This document shows, piece by piece, positions 34,681-46,829 of a stretch of DNA of 64,000 bases. A program made the position numbers and the translations under genes. The stretch is taken from assembly GCF_013426205.1 (NCBI RefSeq), contig NC_089423.1:3038001-3102000 (forward strand), given 5' to 3'. Position 1 is the stretch's first letter; each line of letters starts with the position of its first letter. The notes beneath the pieces are model-generated. The model was not told where the DNA came from. It was given only the letters and a program-made list of their open reading frames with translations, and searched no databases. Origin of the DNA: Metarhizium brunneum (Eukaryota > Ascomycota > Sordariomycetes > Hypocreales > Clavicipitaceae).

Positions 34681-36332
34681 GAGCGCTGACGTGAATGGGG
34701 GGGGATGGCACTTTTTCGGCACATTGCGGAGGTTGCAGAAACACGGAAGAGGATGGTATTCCGCTTTTTGACTTGTCTGGGTATGTGCATGGGTTGACAC
34801 TACGGAATACGATAGCGATAAAGCAGAAATGCACATATGTGATCAAAGGGGTGTTTTAATATTGCATTTCGTGACCTCTGGAGGCGCTGGTGATGGTGAA
34901 GTTGGCAAGGGGAAAGAAAGAGGAGGGTGTTCAGGAGTAGTTGAGCGGCAGAGGCCGAGGGTAGGTAGGTCAAAGGGTGCGGCCCTCTGGAGTGGATATG
35001 GTTGGAACCGCCCCACCTCTAGAGCTGCTACCCGCCTTCCCGCCCACTCGAACCCACTCGAGGACATGCGTCGGCACCATCAAGGATGGAATGCCGTGAA
35101 AGGTACGGCTCTGTACGGAGTAGTACATACATACAAAATACTAAACAAATAAGCCGCAACCGGATATTTTGACGCCGGTGGGAAAGGCCAGTCCGCAGAA
35201 GCCAAAGTGCTTTTTGCAGCGGAGATTGTCAAGTATACCTACTACTCCGTAACCACTAGGTGCCTAGATAGTTGGTCTGCGACAAGCGAGAGGTAGGTAC
35301 CTACTCCGTACCTACATACGGAGCACCTAAGGAAGGTACTATGTGTATTGGATGGCCCAAGGTGGGAGATGATTGGCCGGCGGGCGTGGAAAAGGGAAGC
35401 TCCTGCACTGTGTATGGCTGCCCTGGGCTCCCCTGGCCCCACGACTCCCCAACCTCTCGATTTCGAAGTGCTCACAGCATCCCACAGCATCCCACCACCC
35501 TGGTCCTCCTCCGTGAAATGGGCAGAGGCCCAAACATGAGGCCCAAGTGTGAGTGGGCGAGCCTTCAAGATGCCATCGTATCCAATGGACACCCCCCGAC
35601 CGAAGCCTCTTCTGCTTCCCTTTTCCCTCTTTCGCAAACCCATGCGGTCGCTGACTACGACGACGACATCCCTATTTGAACACGCAGAGAACTGAGAATC
35701 AACAAGTAGTCCAGGGCCTTGGTTCTGGGTTTCCACACGGCAAAGATCGAGAACTGGCTGGCTACGGTGCCAACAGCTCAAGTGGACGACGGAACAGGCT
35801 CTTGCGTCACCGGGTCAAGGTGCCCTTTGCAGAAAGCCCGTCCTGCATATTTGATGCGCGCGCTGAGATCAGAGAGGGACCCAGGCTGGTGGGCATAAGA
35901 GAGAGACAGAGAGAGAGAGAGAGAGAAAGAGAACAGTCCATCTTCACTTTCATCCAGGCCGTCGACATCGCCATCGCCGCTAAATGTGTTTCAAAGGCTC
36001 CATGCCTTCGCTTATCACTGTCAACAACAGCGTTTCACTTATCAGCATCACTGTTGCGCCAAGTACGTGGCTAGCCACAGTTATTGTCATCTTCGTCCTT
36101 CTTGTCCTCTACCTACCCAAGATATCGTTCCGCATTCCGCGATTCACTTTACCAAGACTTCCTTCACTGCCCTCTTTGCCGGGACTGCCGACACCTCAGC
36201 GTAGGAGCGCTTATACTATCGACAAGCCTCTGCCCCCTCCTCCACAAGGCCGCCAACTGGTGCTTCAGGATCAATCAATTGTTGTGGCGCGCCACTTAGC
36301 AAGTAGCAGCGCATATTCGAATTCTGTTAGCA
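34681..36332. other. Intergenic region with TACTCCGTA cluster and GA repeat
   Basis: Exact 9-mers lie at 35114, 35243 and 35302, with a near-copy at 35317. A (GA)n tract runs from about 35898 to 35930. From about 35940 the strand is CT-rich and an open frame with a hydrophobic segment begins at 35984. This could be an upstream exon of the next gene (see findings). Confidence 0.5.
35898..35930. repeat. GA microsatellite
   Basis: An almost uninterrupted GA dinucleotide run just upstream of the leader of the next gene. GA/CT tracts are common in fungal promoters; no function is claimed. Confidence 0.8.
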
Positions 36333-38194
36333 ATGACATCACCACCAACAGAGGAGGTCGAACCTCTAGACGACCTCGACGCCTCCTTACGGGACTTCGA
36401 ACCTCCAATCAGCCCGATTTCGATGCGTCACTCGTCAGCGCTCCCAAGCGAGCCAGCAACGGAGGATCTCGAGGACTCAGACACCGGTTCAGCCGGTGGG
36501 TTCTCGCCGCCGGCATGGCGGAGACTCGGCAACGGCGACAGGAGCCGCGGCTTCTGGAAGCAACACCCTCGTCTGCCAAAACGCCAGCGACGGCTTAGTA
36601 GAGAAACATCGCCGGGCTCGGATGTGAGCGACTCGGATGACGACGATGTTGAGGATGATGTACTTCAGCAGGCCATTCGAACAAGGCTACCGGCGGGAAG
36701 CCAGAGTCCGGAGAAGGGACGAAGTCCAAGCCCAGAAAGAGGTGAAGATGTGACGTTGAAGGTGGGAAACATCAGTCCTACTACCCCCAAGGCTAATTCA
36801 AGAGAGTCACCGGGACCAGATAATTGTAAGTCCTTCACATCACTTACAACAATATACTTGTGTACCTGACGTCGCGAAGCGCTAACATCATGCCCCAGAT
36901 TTCCGCTTCGCCGTCCGTGCAGAAGTCCAACAACGAACAAAGCCCATAGAAGCTGCTGTCTTGTTCGCACAGCGACGGCATCGCGCTCTAACCAACGGCT
37001 GGATGTCGATTGTGTCCGGCATCCTAGTTGCCATTCTCTCTATATCAACCCTCAGAGTGTTGGTCAAGCCAGCAGCACCACGACCGGTCGGCGATCTAGT
37101 CAAAGTCGCCGGGATCGCACGCTCCTTCGAGCCCCTCATCTATTTCTCACAGCCAGCCGTCGCACATGTCAAGGACCTTCAGTCAACGAGTATTGCTGTC
37201 TGGGACCTTGCCGAGTCTGTGCGAGTCAGCGGGATGGCTGACGCGGAAATCATTGTTGACAACCTAGATTCCATCAGCGAGGCCATGAAGAAGCTTGTGC
37301 TTGAACTGACCAAGTTCCACACCCACGTTGACGGCGACATCGACAGGTATAATACGCACAACCCAGGCTCCCCCTTTTTATCATCTACAAAAACTAACTT
37401 CGCCCTCGCACACCAGCATCCTCAGTGTGATGGAATGGGCAAAAATGCACCTGGACCGCCTCAACTCCCGCCCGCCCCCATCTTCCCTTTCCCACGCCTA
37501 CGACAACATCCACAACTTCCTCACAACCACAGCCATCCTCGAAGACGCCCACGGCCACCCCACGCGCGTCGGCCGCCTCACAACCACCATATTCGGCATG
37601 TCCAACCCCCAGCGCGAACAACGCATGGTGCAACTCCTCTTTAACAGCTTCCTCTCCACCCTCGAGGAAGCCATCCAGGCCGAGCTCGAGAACTCTGTCT
37701 CCTTATTCGCCCTCTTCGACGACATTGACGCGCACTTCCTCAAGCTCGCTCGCACGGTCGCCCACGAGACATCCACCCAGGAGGAATTCCAAACCGAGCT
37801 CCTCTCTGGCCTGTGGGCGCGCATCCTCGGCCCCCGAGCCGCTGAATTGCGCAAGTTCGAAAAGAACCGCGCCCTACTACATGACGTTCGGTCCAAAACT
37901 ATCCGTAACAAGGGAAATTTAGTCGGCCATCACGGAAAATTGCTCACCTTGAAGTCGTCCCTCGAGAGTCTGCGTGGCAAATTGGCCAGTCAACTCGTTC
38001 GGGGCCTCAATTCATCGACCCTCACTCTGGAGGATCAGATACGAGGCATCGTTCAAGTGAGGGATTACTTGTCTGATGTGAGGAGTCAGCAGAAGACGAA
38101 AGTCATGGAGACGTTGTACTCGATTGATAGGAGCCGCAAATATGTCTATCATGAGATAGATGAGGGGCGTCACGTTGAGGCTGGGCCGATGTAG
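36333..38194 (+). CDS. Membrane-anchored protein of unknown function
   Basis: Exons 36333-36825, 36899-37346 and 37417-38194 (introns 73 and 70 nt, the second with a CTAAC branch site) give 572 aa. The first 165 residues are acidic and disordered (SDSDDDDVEDDV, SPEKGRSPSPERG). One membrane span lies at about 199-220 (WMSIVSGILVAILSIS). The C-terminal 350 residues are largely helical, with heptad-like stretches (SISEAMKKLVLEL, LKSSLESLRGKLASQL), and end RKYVYHEIDEGRHVEAGPM. I do not recognise a named family; the layout suggests an organelle-membrane protein with a long coiled-coil domain. The ATG at 36333 is the first in the conserved-looking frame. An upstream exon adding a second hydrophobic span is possible. 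It is convergent with PAB1, 820 bp apart. Confidence 0.75.
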
Positions 38195-39013
38195 TTTGTG
38201 CGAGCTTCACCCGCAAAGTTTCTGGGATTGGGCGTATGGTTTGTCGAATGGAAATTAAAGGGTCTGACTTGATTTTGAGCGCTTGGGATTTTATACGCGG
38301 GTTACTGTTTTGTGAAGAGCAACGACTCGTTTGGATAGGGTTAGCGTTGACAGCCCTGACGGTGTAAGCATGGCACTTTTTGGTTCGTCTATGTATGTAG
38401 TATCCAGCAATCTATCACAGTTCATCACGCCTTCTTGAGCATAATCATTGGGATCTCATAGTCTGGCTGGCTCGTCAGTACACCCACCTCCCATACGTAA
38501 GTCCGACAAATTTCAGAAAATCATTTATTCGATCTCCTACTATCATAAGCTTCTTCTTGTGTCAATTTGGCCTCTCACAACGTAGGCCTGTCCGTCTGTC
38601 AAGGGGTATAAGCCTACTTCAGGCGGTTCTTCACAAAAACCAACAACCTTCCAACGCCTCTTAAAACGAGCTTCACCCGTCGTCCTTTAGCCACACTGCT
38701 ACCACGCCGGGTAGCCAAGTAGCTGTTCGATTTGCCCTCCCCACTTGGAGGACGGTGTCTCCATTCCTTCGCGGAGCAAGACATAGCAAAGAAGTCTATC
38801 TGTACATAATGCAACCTTTCGGATATGTGGGCCATAAGCCGGGGCGTAAAAAAATGTTCCTGCCTCCCACCATCTTGTCCGAAAAATAAACCACACCCAG
38901 AAATAGGAGTTCAGCACGGAGCTGAAAGAATATTAACAAAGGAAATCAAACAAAAGGAATATCATTTAACTTTTAAAAAGAAATTGGTGACAAGGCCTCG
39001 ACTCTTGGTCACT
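38195..39013. other. Convergent 3' region, no gene seen
   Basis: 820 bp between two convergent stop codons. It is AT-rich with short frames only, and should contain the 3' untranslated regions of both genes. No canonical AATAAA was singled out with confidence. Confidence 0.55.
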
Positions 39014-41310
39014 TTAAGCCTTGGTCTCTTCTTCCTTCTTAGCCTCGCCCGCCTCGGCACCTTCGTTGCCTTGTGATTTGACGTACTCGTCGTAGACAGC
39101 AAGTGCCTCGTCGACCTTGGCCTTCAGAGCACCGTCATCCTCAATCCTATGAGTGAATTAGTTTAAAGAATTAGATAAATAAAGGAATGCGTATCATGGG
39201 GAAATGCTTACAGGTTGACGAGCTCACTGTTCTCCATCTCCAAGAGCATACCAGTGATCTTTCCGGCAAGCTCAGAATTGATGGCCTGAATCTTGGGGAA
39301 GATGATCTCACCCAGGATCTGCTTCTGCTGGGCAGGTTGGGCACCGGCAAGCTGCGACTGCAGCACAGAGCTGTTGTTTCCCTCGCCCCGGCCAGCCTGA
39401 TTGGGACCATTCGCGGCGTTGTTACGGCCATTTCCACGGCCAGCACCCTGACGATTGTTGGGCGGGTATCCAGGCATACCACCAGGACCAGCGTTAGGAG
39501 GCGGCACACCACGGCCACCCTGAGGAGCGCCGCGACCACCCATGGCAGCCTGCTGAGCCTGCATAGCAGCCATGAACTGAGGAGTGCCGGGTTGGCCGTA
39601 CTGGGGAGGAAATTGTCCGGGCATACCGTACATGTTGGGGGGCATCTGCTGGGGAACACCACCACGGCCACCTTGCTGAGGGTAGCCAGGGAACTGACCA
39701 GGTCGACCACCCTGGACACCGCCCATGCCGATGCCAGGCTGAGGGAATGGCATACCACGGCCACCTTGTGGTATAAAGCCCGGCTGTTGGCCGTAGAAAA
39801 CGGGAGGCTGCATGTACTGCTGAGGCATACCGGCTGCGGCAGCAGCTTGCTGCATACGCAGCTGGTTGCGAGCCTGGATACTGGCCTCGAGCTGGCTCTT
39901 GCGAACATCCTTGCGCTGAGCCAGAGCAACATACAGGGGCTTGCCGTTGATCATGCGTTGGTTCATCTCAGCAACAGCCTTGGTGGCATCATCAGGATTG
40001 CTGAAGCAGACGAAACCAAAGCCCTTGCTCTTACCAAGTTTCTTGTCACCCTTCTTATCAGCTTTCTTGTCGGCGTCTTCCTCCTCGGTCTCCTTGGCTT
40101 CCTCCTTGGCCTCAGGCTCCTTCTCGTTGTCTTCTTCCTTCTCCTTATCGTCGTCGGATCCATCGGAAGGAGCATCCCTCATCACCTTGGCGGAGGTGAT
40201 GGGGCCAAACTCGGCAAACATCTGGCGGAGCTTCTCATCATCCACATCGTCATCAAGGTTCTTGATGTAGAGGTTGACACCCTGGTACTTATTGGCTTTT
40301 TCCAGACGAGCAGCTTCGTATGATTTGCGCAGCTCCTCCTCACGCTCATGCTTCTTCTGGGCACGGCCAACGTAAAGGTCCTGGCCACGGAAGTCCTTAC
40401 CGTGGAGCTCCTCGACAGCCTTGGCGGCGCTTTCATGGGTGGTGAAATTGACAAAACCGAAACCACGGCTCTTGCCCTCCTGGTCACGGGCAAGAGAAGA
40501 AGACGTGATGTCACCATACTTCTCGAAGAGCTCACGGAACTCGTCGTCGGAGGCCTCAGTGCTGACATTCTTGATGTAAATGTTGGTAAAGTTAGCTTTC
40601 ATCTCCTCAAACTTGCTCTGACGGTCCTTCTTCGGGATGTGGTGACCGACGTAGACCTTCTTCTCGTTGAGAAGCATGCCATTAACGTGCTTGATGGCCT
40701 GGTGAGCAGCCTCGTCCGTCTCGTAATGGACAAAACCATAGCCCTTGGAGTTGCCGTTCTCGTCCTGGGCAACCTTGCAGCTCAGAATGTTGCCAAAGGC
40801 AGCAAAGGTATCATGGAGAGCCTTGTTGTCAATGGCAACATCCAAGTTCTTGATGAAGACATTGCCCTGGCCAGTCTTGCGGAGAGCAGGGTCACGCTGA
40901 GACCACATGATGCGGCACGGGCGGCCCTTGATGAGGGTGTAATTGAGCTCCTCCAGGGCCTTCTCTCCATCAGCAGTAGAGTTGTAATTGACGTAGGCAT
41001 AGCCCAGAGAGCGACGCGTGACGGCATCACGACAGACACGGATGGAGGCGACAGCACCGATCTGGGAGAAGAGCTCGAAGAGCATGGCCTCGGTGACAGA
41101 GGGATCAAGCTCTCCAACGTAGAGAGAGGCGGAGTTCTGAGGATGGGGAGCAGCGGAGCTAGGAGTGGGAGCAGAGGCGTCTTCGGAGCCTGCAGCGCCG
41201 ACGGTGGTGTCGACAGTGGGCTTGGCATCGCCGCTGCCATTATTGAGGGAGGTGTTGTTGAGGTCGGTGGCAAGCTGGTCAACAGCGCCGGAGGTAGTGT
41301 TGGCGGCCAT
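39014..41310 (-). CDS. PAB1: Poly(A)-binding protein, cytoplasmic and nuclear
   Basis: Exon 1 is 41310-39212 and exon 2 is 39146-39014; the 65-nt intron (39147-39211) splits the C-terminal domain. The product is 743 aa. It coats mRNA poly(A) tails and links them to eIF4G and to deadenylation factors. Four RRMs lie at about 61-139, 149-226, 242-319 and 345-470, with RNP motifs such as [52 protein letters not shown] and GFGFVCF. RRM4 carries a charged insertion of about 45 residues (Asp/Glu/Lys-rich, after [13 protein letters not shown]). A Gly/Pro/Gln-rich linker follows, then the MLLE domain with [20 protein letters not shown] completed by exon 2. Without exon 2 the MLLE domain would be truncated. 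A-rich tracts in the leader suggest autoregulation. Confidence 0.96.
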
Positions 41311-41634
41311 TTTGATGTCGAGAACGTGGAAAATCGATAGTCTAGAGAGGACAAGGTGGTTCTCAGGTTAGCAGGCGGGTGGCCTGTGGTAAGAGCAAGA
41401 CCGAGATTGAGGCTCCCACGAGATAACGAGAGGGGCGACGAACCGATTCAACGCAACTAGTCTTGTGACAGGAAAAAGGACTGGAGAAGTTCTGCACCCG
41501 GAATTAAGAGGCGGCAGAAAGGAGTAGACGCGTAAAAAAAAACTTGAGTAGCGGTGGATGGCTAGCCCAAAGACTATGCGTGTTGATTTGAGAGTTGTAG
41601 TCGTGTCCGCACAGAGGCAGGAATACGGGCAGGG

Positions 41635-41690
41635 GTGGTTTTTTGGGAGGTTTTTAAATTTTTTTTGGATTGTTTTTTGGTTGAGTTTCA
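41635..41690 (-). promoter_or_regulatory. A-rich tracts in the PAB1 5' leader
   Basis: Read on the minus strand, this stretch contains CCAAAAAACAATCC, CCAAAAAAAATTTAAAAACC and CCCAAAAAACC, i.e. four A-runs within about 55 nt and some 330-380 nt upstream of the PAB1 start. Another A8 lies near 41826. In human and other eukaryotic PABP genes, A-rich leader tracts are bound by PABP itself and repress translation. The same feedback is inferred here, provided that the tract lies in the mature leader. Confidence 0.5.
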
Positions 41691-42289
41691 ACAAGTGCAA
41701 GGACAGAGAACCAGGTCTAGGACCGTACCTCTGAACCGACTCGCGTTTGGGTTTTGGGTTGATGTGGGATAAAGGGTGGTGGTGGGAAGAAAGAGGAGGA
41801 GAGGAAATTTCGTTCTCGAGATGATATTTTTTTTCCCTTCGCAGGCGGCCACATTTGGCGCGGGCTGGTGCATGTGGAGTGTCTCTTCACAGGCTAGTGC
41901 TTGAGTGGCTGATGCAGCGGCGCTGGTAGCAGATGCCGTGTACCCAGGTACCTAGGCAGCTCTGAACTTTAAGTTCAATGTTGGTTTGTAGTGCTTCAGA
42001 GGTCGAGCATGCAGCCTGTACTCAGAAGTACTTCACTGTTACTTTTCAAGCCTGGCTGTGAACCACCTCCACCGCCTTTGTTGACATTTGACACAATCTA
42101 AGCCTTGACCGCGTGTAGGGTGGACGCTTACGCACAGTCCAAATTTGTTTGTGTGTGGTGGAGCTCCACAGTCTGAACCAAGATTTTTCGCGCACAGTAT
42201 CAAGTACCGACACAGAGGGCAAGACATGATTGCTGGGGAAGCCGCGACTTGGCGGGCATGAGGGCTGATGCCACCCACTCATTCATCCC

Positions 42290-42464
42290 TTGCACCGTGA
42301 ATTGCTCGGCGGGCTCACTCTTTTTGCCAGGTGCGCTTATCCCCCTACTATGTAATGTATTTAAACTCTCATATATTATAATATAAAGCCTGATAGCCAG
42401 GTACCTAGTAGGGCGTGAGCGCACCTAGCAAAAGGAGTGAGCCCGCCGAGCAACTCACCTTGCA
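42290..42464. mobile_element. MITE-like element, copy 1 (about 175 bp)
   Basis: The ends are inverted repeats of about 45 bp. The left end reads TTGCTCGGCGGGCTCACTC followed by TTTTTGCCAGGTGCGC. The right end, reverse-complemented, gives TTGCTCGGCGGGCTCACTC and CTTTTGCTAGGTGCGC. Similarity extends outward through TGCA..GTGA. The core is AT-rich (TATATTATAATATAAAGCC) and no frame codes for a transposase. The related copy at 53391-53667 shares the ends and the internal AATATAAAGCCTGAT. No convincing target-site duplication was found. Confidence 0.7.
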
Positions 42465-43258
42465 TCGCATGTACCCAAACATGGAACCTACCAAACCAAC
42501 CCGGACTGCCAACTTCATCAAGCCTAGTGGCTTCAATGCCAAGGAAAACCCTGAATTTCTCACGGCCTTTTGATTTGACAATTTGGCAGTTCAATGCGCC
42601 TGTGGCCCGTATGTACAATACAATAATAATCAATGCAGCAGCGGTACGGAGTAGCAGCTTATTACATGCAGGAGCTTCTGTTGTTATCCAATGGGCAACC
42701 TCAGCTTCCGAAGCACAGAGTAGAGATGCATGAGCATGGAATCTGGCACCCTTACAACTCTCCGTGTTTGGTGACTCTTCAGGCCTGCTTCACTCTTTGT
42801 GCAGACAAGACTCTTTTGAGCGCAAGCCACCTGGACCCATCCAGGGAGACAGTCAAGCTGTTCTATGTACGGGATACTGTTTGTTCAACATCCAACGGCT
42901 TAAATACAATGACTGAGGGGAAGCAGCCCATCACATGCATTTTGCCTTGAATGTTCTTGTGGACTCCAGGTCGTGTGCCACGACGGCTTACCTAAGCAGT
43001 CCTGCCACTGCACTGTTTCTGGCCTCCCCACGTCATGCCACCGCCCGCCTAATACCCCAGCCAGCTATCCAACCTTGCATGTGCGTACTACCAGTGCTTC
43101 GGGCCATCTCGTGAGCTTACCAACCATCCGAAACGTCTAGAATTCTAATCATCTCGGACGCACCCAAATTACCAGCTGAGCCATCTGGCCTGTAGAGACA
43201 CTTTGGTTTTATCTACGAGCAGCCTTTGTATGTGAGTGATGCTGTTGGGCCTACCACT

Positions 43259-46200
43259 ATGTTCTCGACTTTTACTGGCAGTTCGAGGCGTCCCCGGAAT
43301 GTCAACCTGAGCGGGCAAGCCGGTAACCCCTTTGCCAATACATCATGGAGTCCGGCTGTCGTCTCCAACACAACGAAAACCGTATCAGATGCACAGGCCG
43401 AGCGAGAGAAGCGGCACTTGGAAAGGCAAAGATTAAAAGCTGCTGGCAGGATCCAACGAACATGGCGCGGTCACCTTGCACGGCGCAATTTGGCCGATGA
43501 AAGACGAGTTGTCTTTGATAACTTGTATCGCAATTCTTCAGGAATTTCCGTGGCTGAACGTCTGCCTGTTGCTTTTAACCTTCTGCTCTCCTTCTTCTCC
43601 CGACGATCCGACGTTGATATCCAGAGATCTTGTTTGTTTGCACGAGACTGCGAATCAGCACATACCGAACATATTGCCCCGCGCGGTGTCCATAGGTCAC
43701 GCCTCGGGCAACTGGCTAGTATTCTTGTTTCCACATTGCATTTTGTGGCTTCAGAAAAGTACGTCTATACATGCACCTGACTGTACAACTACCCACAGAA
43801 TAAACACTGATTCAAGTCTCAGGGCGCTGACTTCAGACGTCTCGATCCTCCTGAAACTCATCACCCGACTGACAGTCTACGACTCTCATGCGATGAGAAA
43901 CTCGCTTGACCAATACTACACTGCCCTCGCCAGTCTATACAGCAAACGAGAAGCTGAAAAATGGAACGAGCTGTTGTTCGCGTCTCTGGCAACGCCTCTT
44001 CAGGCTAAGTCGGGCAGTAGTAAGTTCTAAGAACTTCGGGGCTGCTAGAATCAGCATGCTAACTGCATTGATTTAGGGGCTGCCTATAAAGCTCTTGCAT
44101 TCAATTTCTTTACGAGAGGCGACTTGTATCTTTTCGAAAACAACAACCTCCTCCTATCCCGGGCAATTAATGCTGGCAAGCTCGCCGAATCCATCTGTTC
44201 TGTATATGGATCCTCGCCTCCGACATTGCCATCCAGGGGCAGTCTCCTGTGGCTGTTGGCGCATTATATTGGTCTTGGTCGTGCCTCGCTCGATTCATCC
44301 GCCAGGCTCGCCTACCTAAGAGCTCTTTTGGTGCAATTATCATTTCTATCATCAGAGATCAGTATAAGAATGAGCTTCAAACCCCAAGTCGACGATTCGG
44401 ACGACGAAATTGAGCGCAGCTCGTTGCGGGCCCTTGCGCCATATATCTCCTCCCAACTGCTATCACTTGTAGATCATGATGGAATATCCAATGTTCTTTC
44501 TGACTTTTCGTCCAACTTGGCTCGTTCTGCCACAGAGGAGTCTTATGGAACCAGCCTACTCGCGGGCTACATATTAACTCTTCTGCACTGCTTTCCGGCT
44601 AAAGCTGATGATACAAGAATGAGATTGTTTCTCGAGCAAATACCGACTGTCACCGGACACGTGCCTACGGTTAAATTCCTTTGGCAGATTATGCGACAGA
44701 CTTCGGTATTTACGAAATTAAGAACAGAGTCAGAAAACCCTCTGGAAGTCATCCGCCGGTATTTACAAAGCTCGTCCCAGTTGTCACAGGATAGTACCGA
44801 GGAGCAAGAGTGGCGAGTGATTCTTCTCTTTTTGGAGCTTTATACATTTATCCTGCGCCTTAGCGATGACGAGGACTTTTTAAGTGGTATGAAGACGCAA
44901 ATTATTGATAGTGGTGCTTCTGACTCTCGTCTTCGTCAATGTAGCCTATCACTGGTGGATGTTGAGGCCCTGACAACCTTCTTGAAAAACGCAGCTTTCG
45001 TCCTTCTCTATCAGGCTAGAGACCTGTCACAGTCACAGAAGACCACAGACACAGCAACAAAATCACGACTTGACTCATATTTTGGAGCTGAAAAGCACAG
45101 ATCGGTATCTGCAGAGATAGCCACGTCACCTGCGTCCACAAAGGTTGATCTGGATGGCCTTCGTGCTATCATAACCACAGCCATCAAAATGCTCTATGAA
45201 AGGGACTCGAGAAAACATTTCCTCCCGAGAGATCACTGGTTGATGAATGCCAAGCTTCAACAAGAAGACTTTATCAATGCCGTTATCACTGAAGAGGAAC
45301 GACAGAGTCATGAAGAAGCAGAGACCGAAGATAGCGACGAAGAGGAGGTCACTGTGAGTGAAGGCTTCAACCAAGAATCTATTCTTTATTCAACTATGGC
45401 GGGCCAACGGTTGTCTCGCCATGCTCGATTAGAGAGACTGAAGAGACAACAAATACGCGCCCAGAGGGAGCGAAGGCTGGCCGAAATGGGTCCAAAGTTG
45501 GAGATACTAAAGCACATGCCCTTCGCAGTTCCTTTTGAAACTAGAGTCAAGATTTTCCGCCAGTTTATTAACCTGGACAGAATACGACAGGATGGGAACA
45601 GCCCCTTCGGGCCTGCACACCCCTTCTCCAGACACTATGCCAAAATTCGACGCGGCCGGCTCTTCGAGGATGCGTTCAACCAATTCTACCAAATAGGGGA
45701 CGGACTCAAAGATACCATTCAAATCACCTTTGTCGACCAATTCGACACACCCGAAGCGGGTATCGACGGTGGTGGTGTGACCAAGGAGTTTCTCATTGGT
45801 GTAACCTCTGAGGCTTTTGGAAACACTGAAGGTGGCGCTGGGATGTTCAGCTCCAATGAACAAGGGCTGCTTTTCCCTAATCCTACAGCTGTTGACACAC
45901 TCCGCGAATCCCTTTGGCGACGAGGCCTAAAACAAGACGATGACGAGTATAGGGACAAAGTGAATGCTTTATTGAGGCGATTCGAATTCCTCGGGCGCAT
46001 TATCGGCAAGTGCCTATATGAAGGTATTCTGGTGGACTTGGCGTTTGCTGGTTTTTTCCTCCTGAAATGGCCATCCGCTGGTCCCAAAGACGAAAACACA
46101 TACAAAGGGAACATTAACGACTTACGAGACATGGACGAAGAACTGTACAAGGGCTTGCTGCGACTGAAGAACTATCCTGGTGATGTATCTGAACTAGGCT

Positions 46201-46829
46201 TCGACTTCACCGTCACAGACCAGGTCTCTCCACCTGGCGCTCCGGTCAAAACCATTACTCGAAAACTGATCCAAAACGGCGACGAAATCCTTGTTACGAA
46301 TGATAATCGCCTTCTCTACATTTCCTATGCTGCTCGCCACCGGCTTGTCGTCCAACCAGCTCTCCAAACCACTGCTTTCCTCCGCGGTCTCCGGTCAATC
46401 ATCCCCCCATCATGGCTCTCCATGTTCAATCAATCTGAGCTTCAACGCCTCGTGGGTGGAGATTCCTCCGAAATTGACATTGAAGACCTCCGTCGCAATA
46501 CCGTGTATAGCGGACTCTACGAAATTGGGGATGACAATGAAGAGCATCCTACTATCAAGTTGTTTTGGAAAGTCATGGGGGGTTTTACAGACACCCAAAG
46601 AAGAGATGTTCTCAAATACGTCAGCTCGACACCTCGTGCACCATTGCTTGGGTTCGCACAGCTCCGTCCGAAATTCAGCATCAGAGATGGAGGTACTGAT
46701 GAAGAGAGACTTCCGAGTACCAGTACTTGTGTCAATTTATTGAAACTACCTATATATACGAGCGAGGAAGCTCTACGAGAGAAATTGTTATATGCGGTCA
46801 CATCAGGAGCGGGATTTGACTTGAGCTAG
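43259..46829 (+). CDS. HUL5: HECT-type E3 ubiquitin ligase, Hul5/UBE3C type
   Basis: Exons 43259-43758, 43799-44019 and 44077-46829 (introns 40 and 57 nt) give 1157 aa. In yeast, Hul5 works with the proteasome to extend ubiquitin chains on misfolded and partly degraded proteins. An IQ motif (AAGRIQRTWRGHLARR, about residues 59-74) follows a charged helix. The middle is a long helical region with an acidic insert (EAETEDSDEEEV). The HECT domain covers roughly the last 360 residues: IQITFVDQFDTPEAGIDGGGVTKEF opens it and STSTCVNLLKLP carries the catalytic Cys1125, 32 residues from the end. The first intron is unusually short at 40 nt. It was chosen because the upstream frame (SFFSRRSDVDIQR, GVHRSRLGQLASILV) matches Hul5 N-termini and the joined phase is right. 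Confidence 0.9.

Larger units (their letters stand above)
41311..43258. promoter_or_regulatory. Divergent region: PAB1 leader, MITE-like element, HUL5 promoter
   Basis: 1.9 kb between two divergent starts. On the PAB1 side, 41311 to about 41870 contains several oligo(A) tracts as read on the PAB1 strand. A MITE-like element occupies about 42290-42464. TACGGAGTA occurs at 42645. No TATA box was identified for the HECT ligase gene. Confidence 0.5.

Noticed and set aside
39187..41340. Long open frames (378 and 330 codons) on the plus strand
   Set aside because: They are antisense to PAB1 exon 1, whose RRM coding on the minus strand is unmistakable. Long antisense frames result from its biased codon use.
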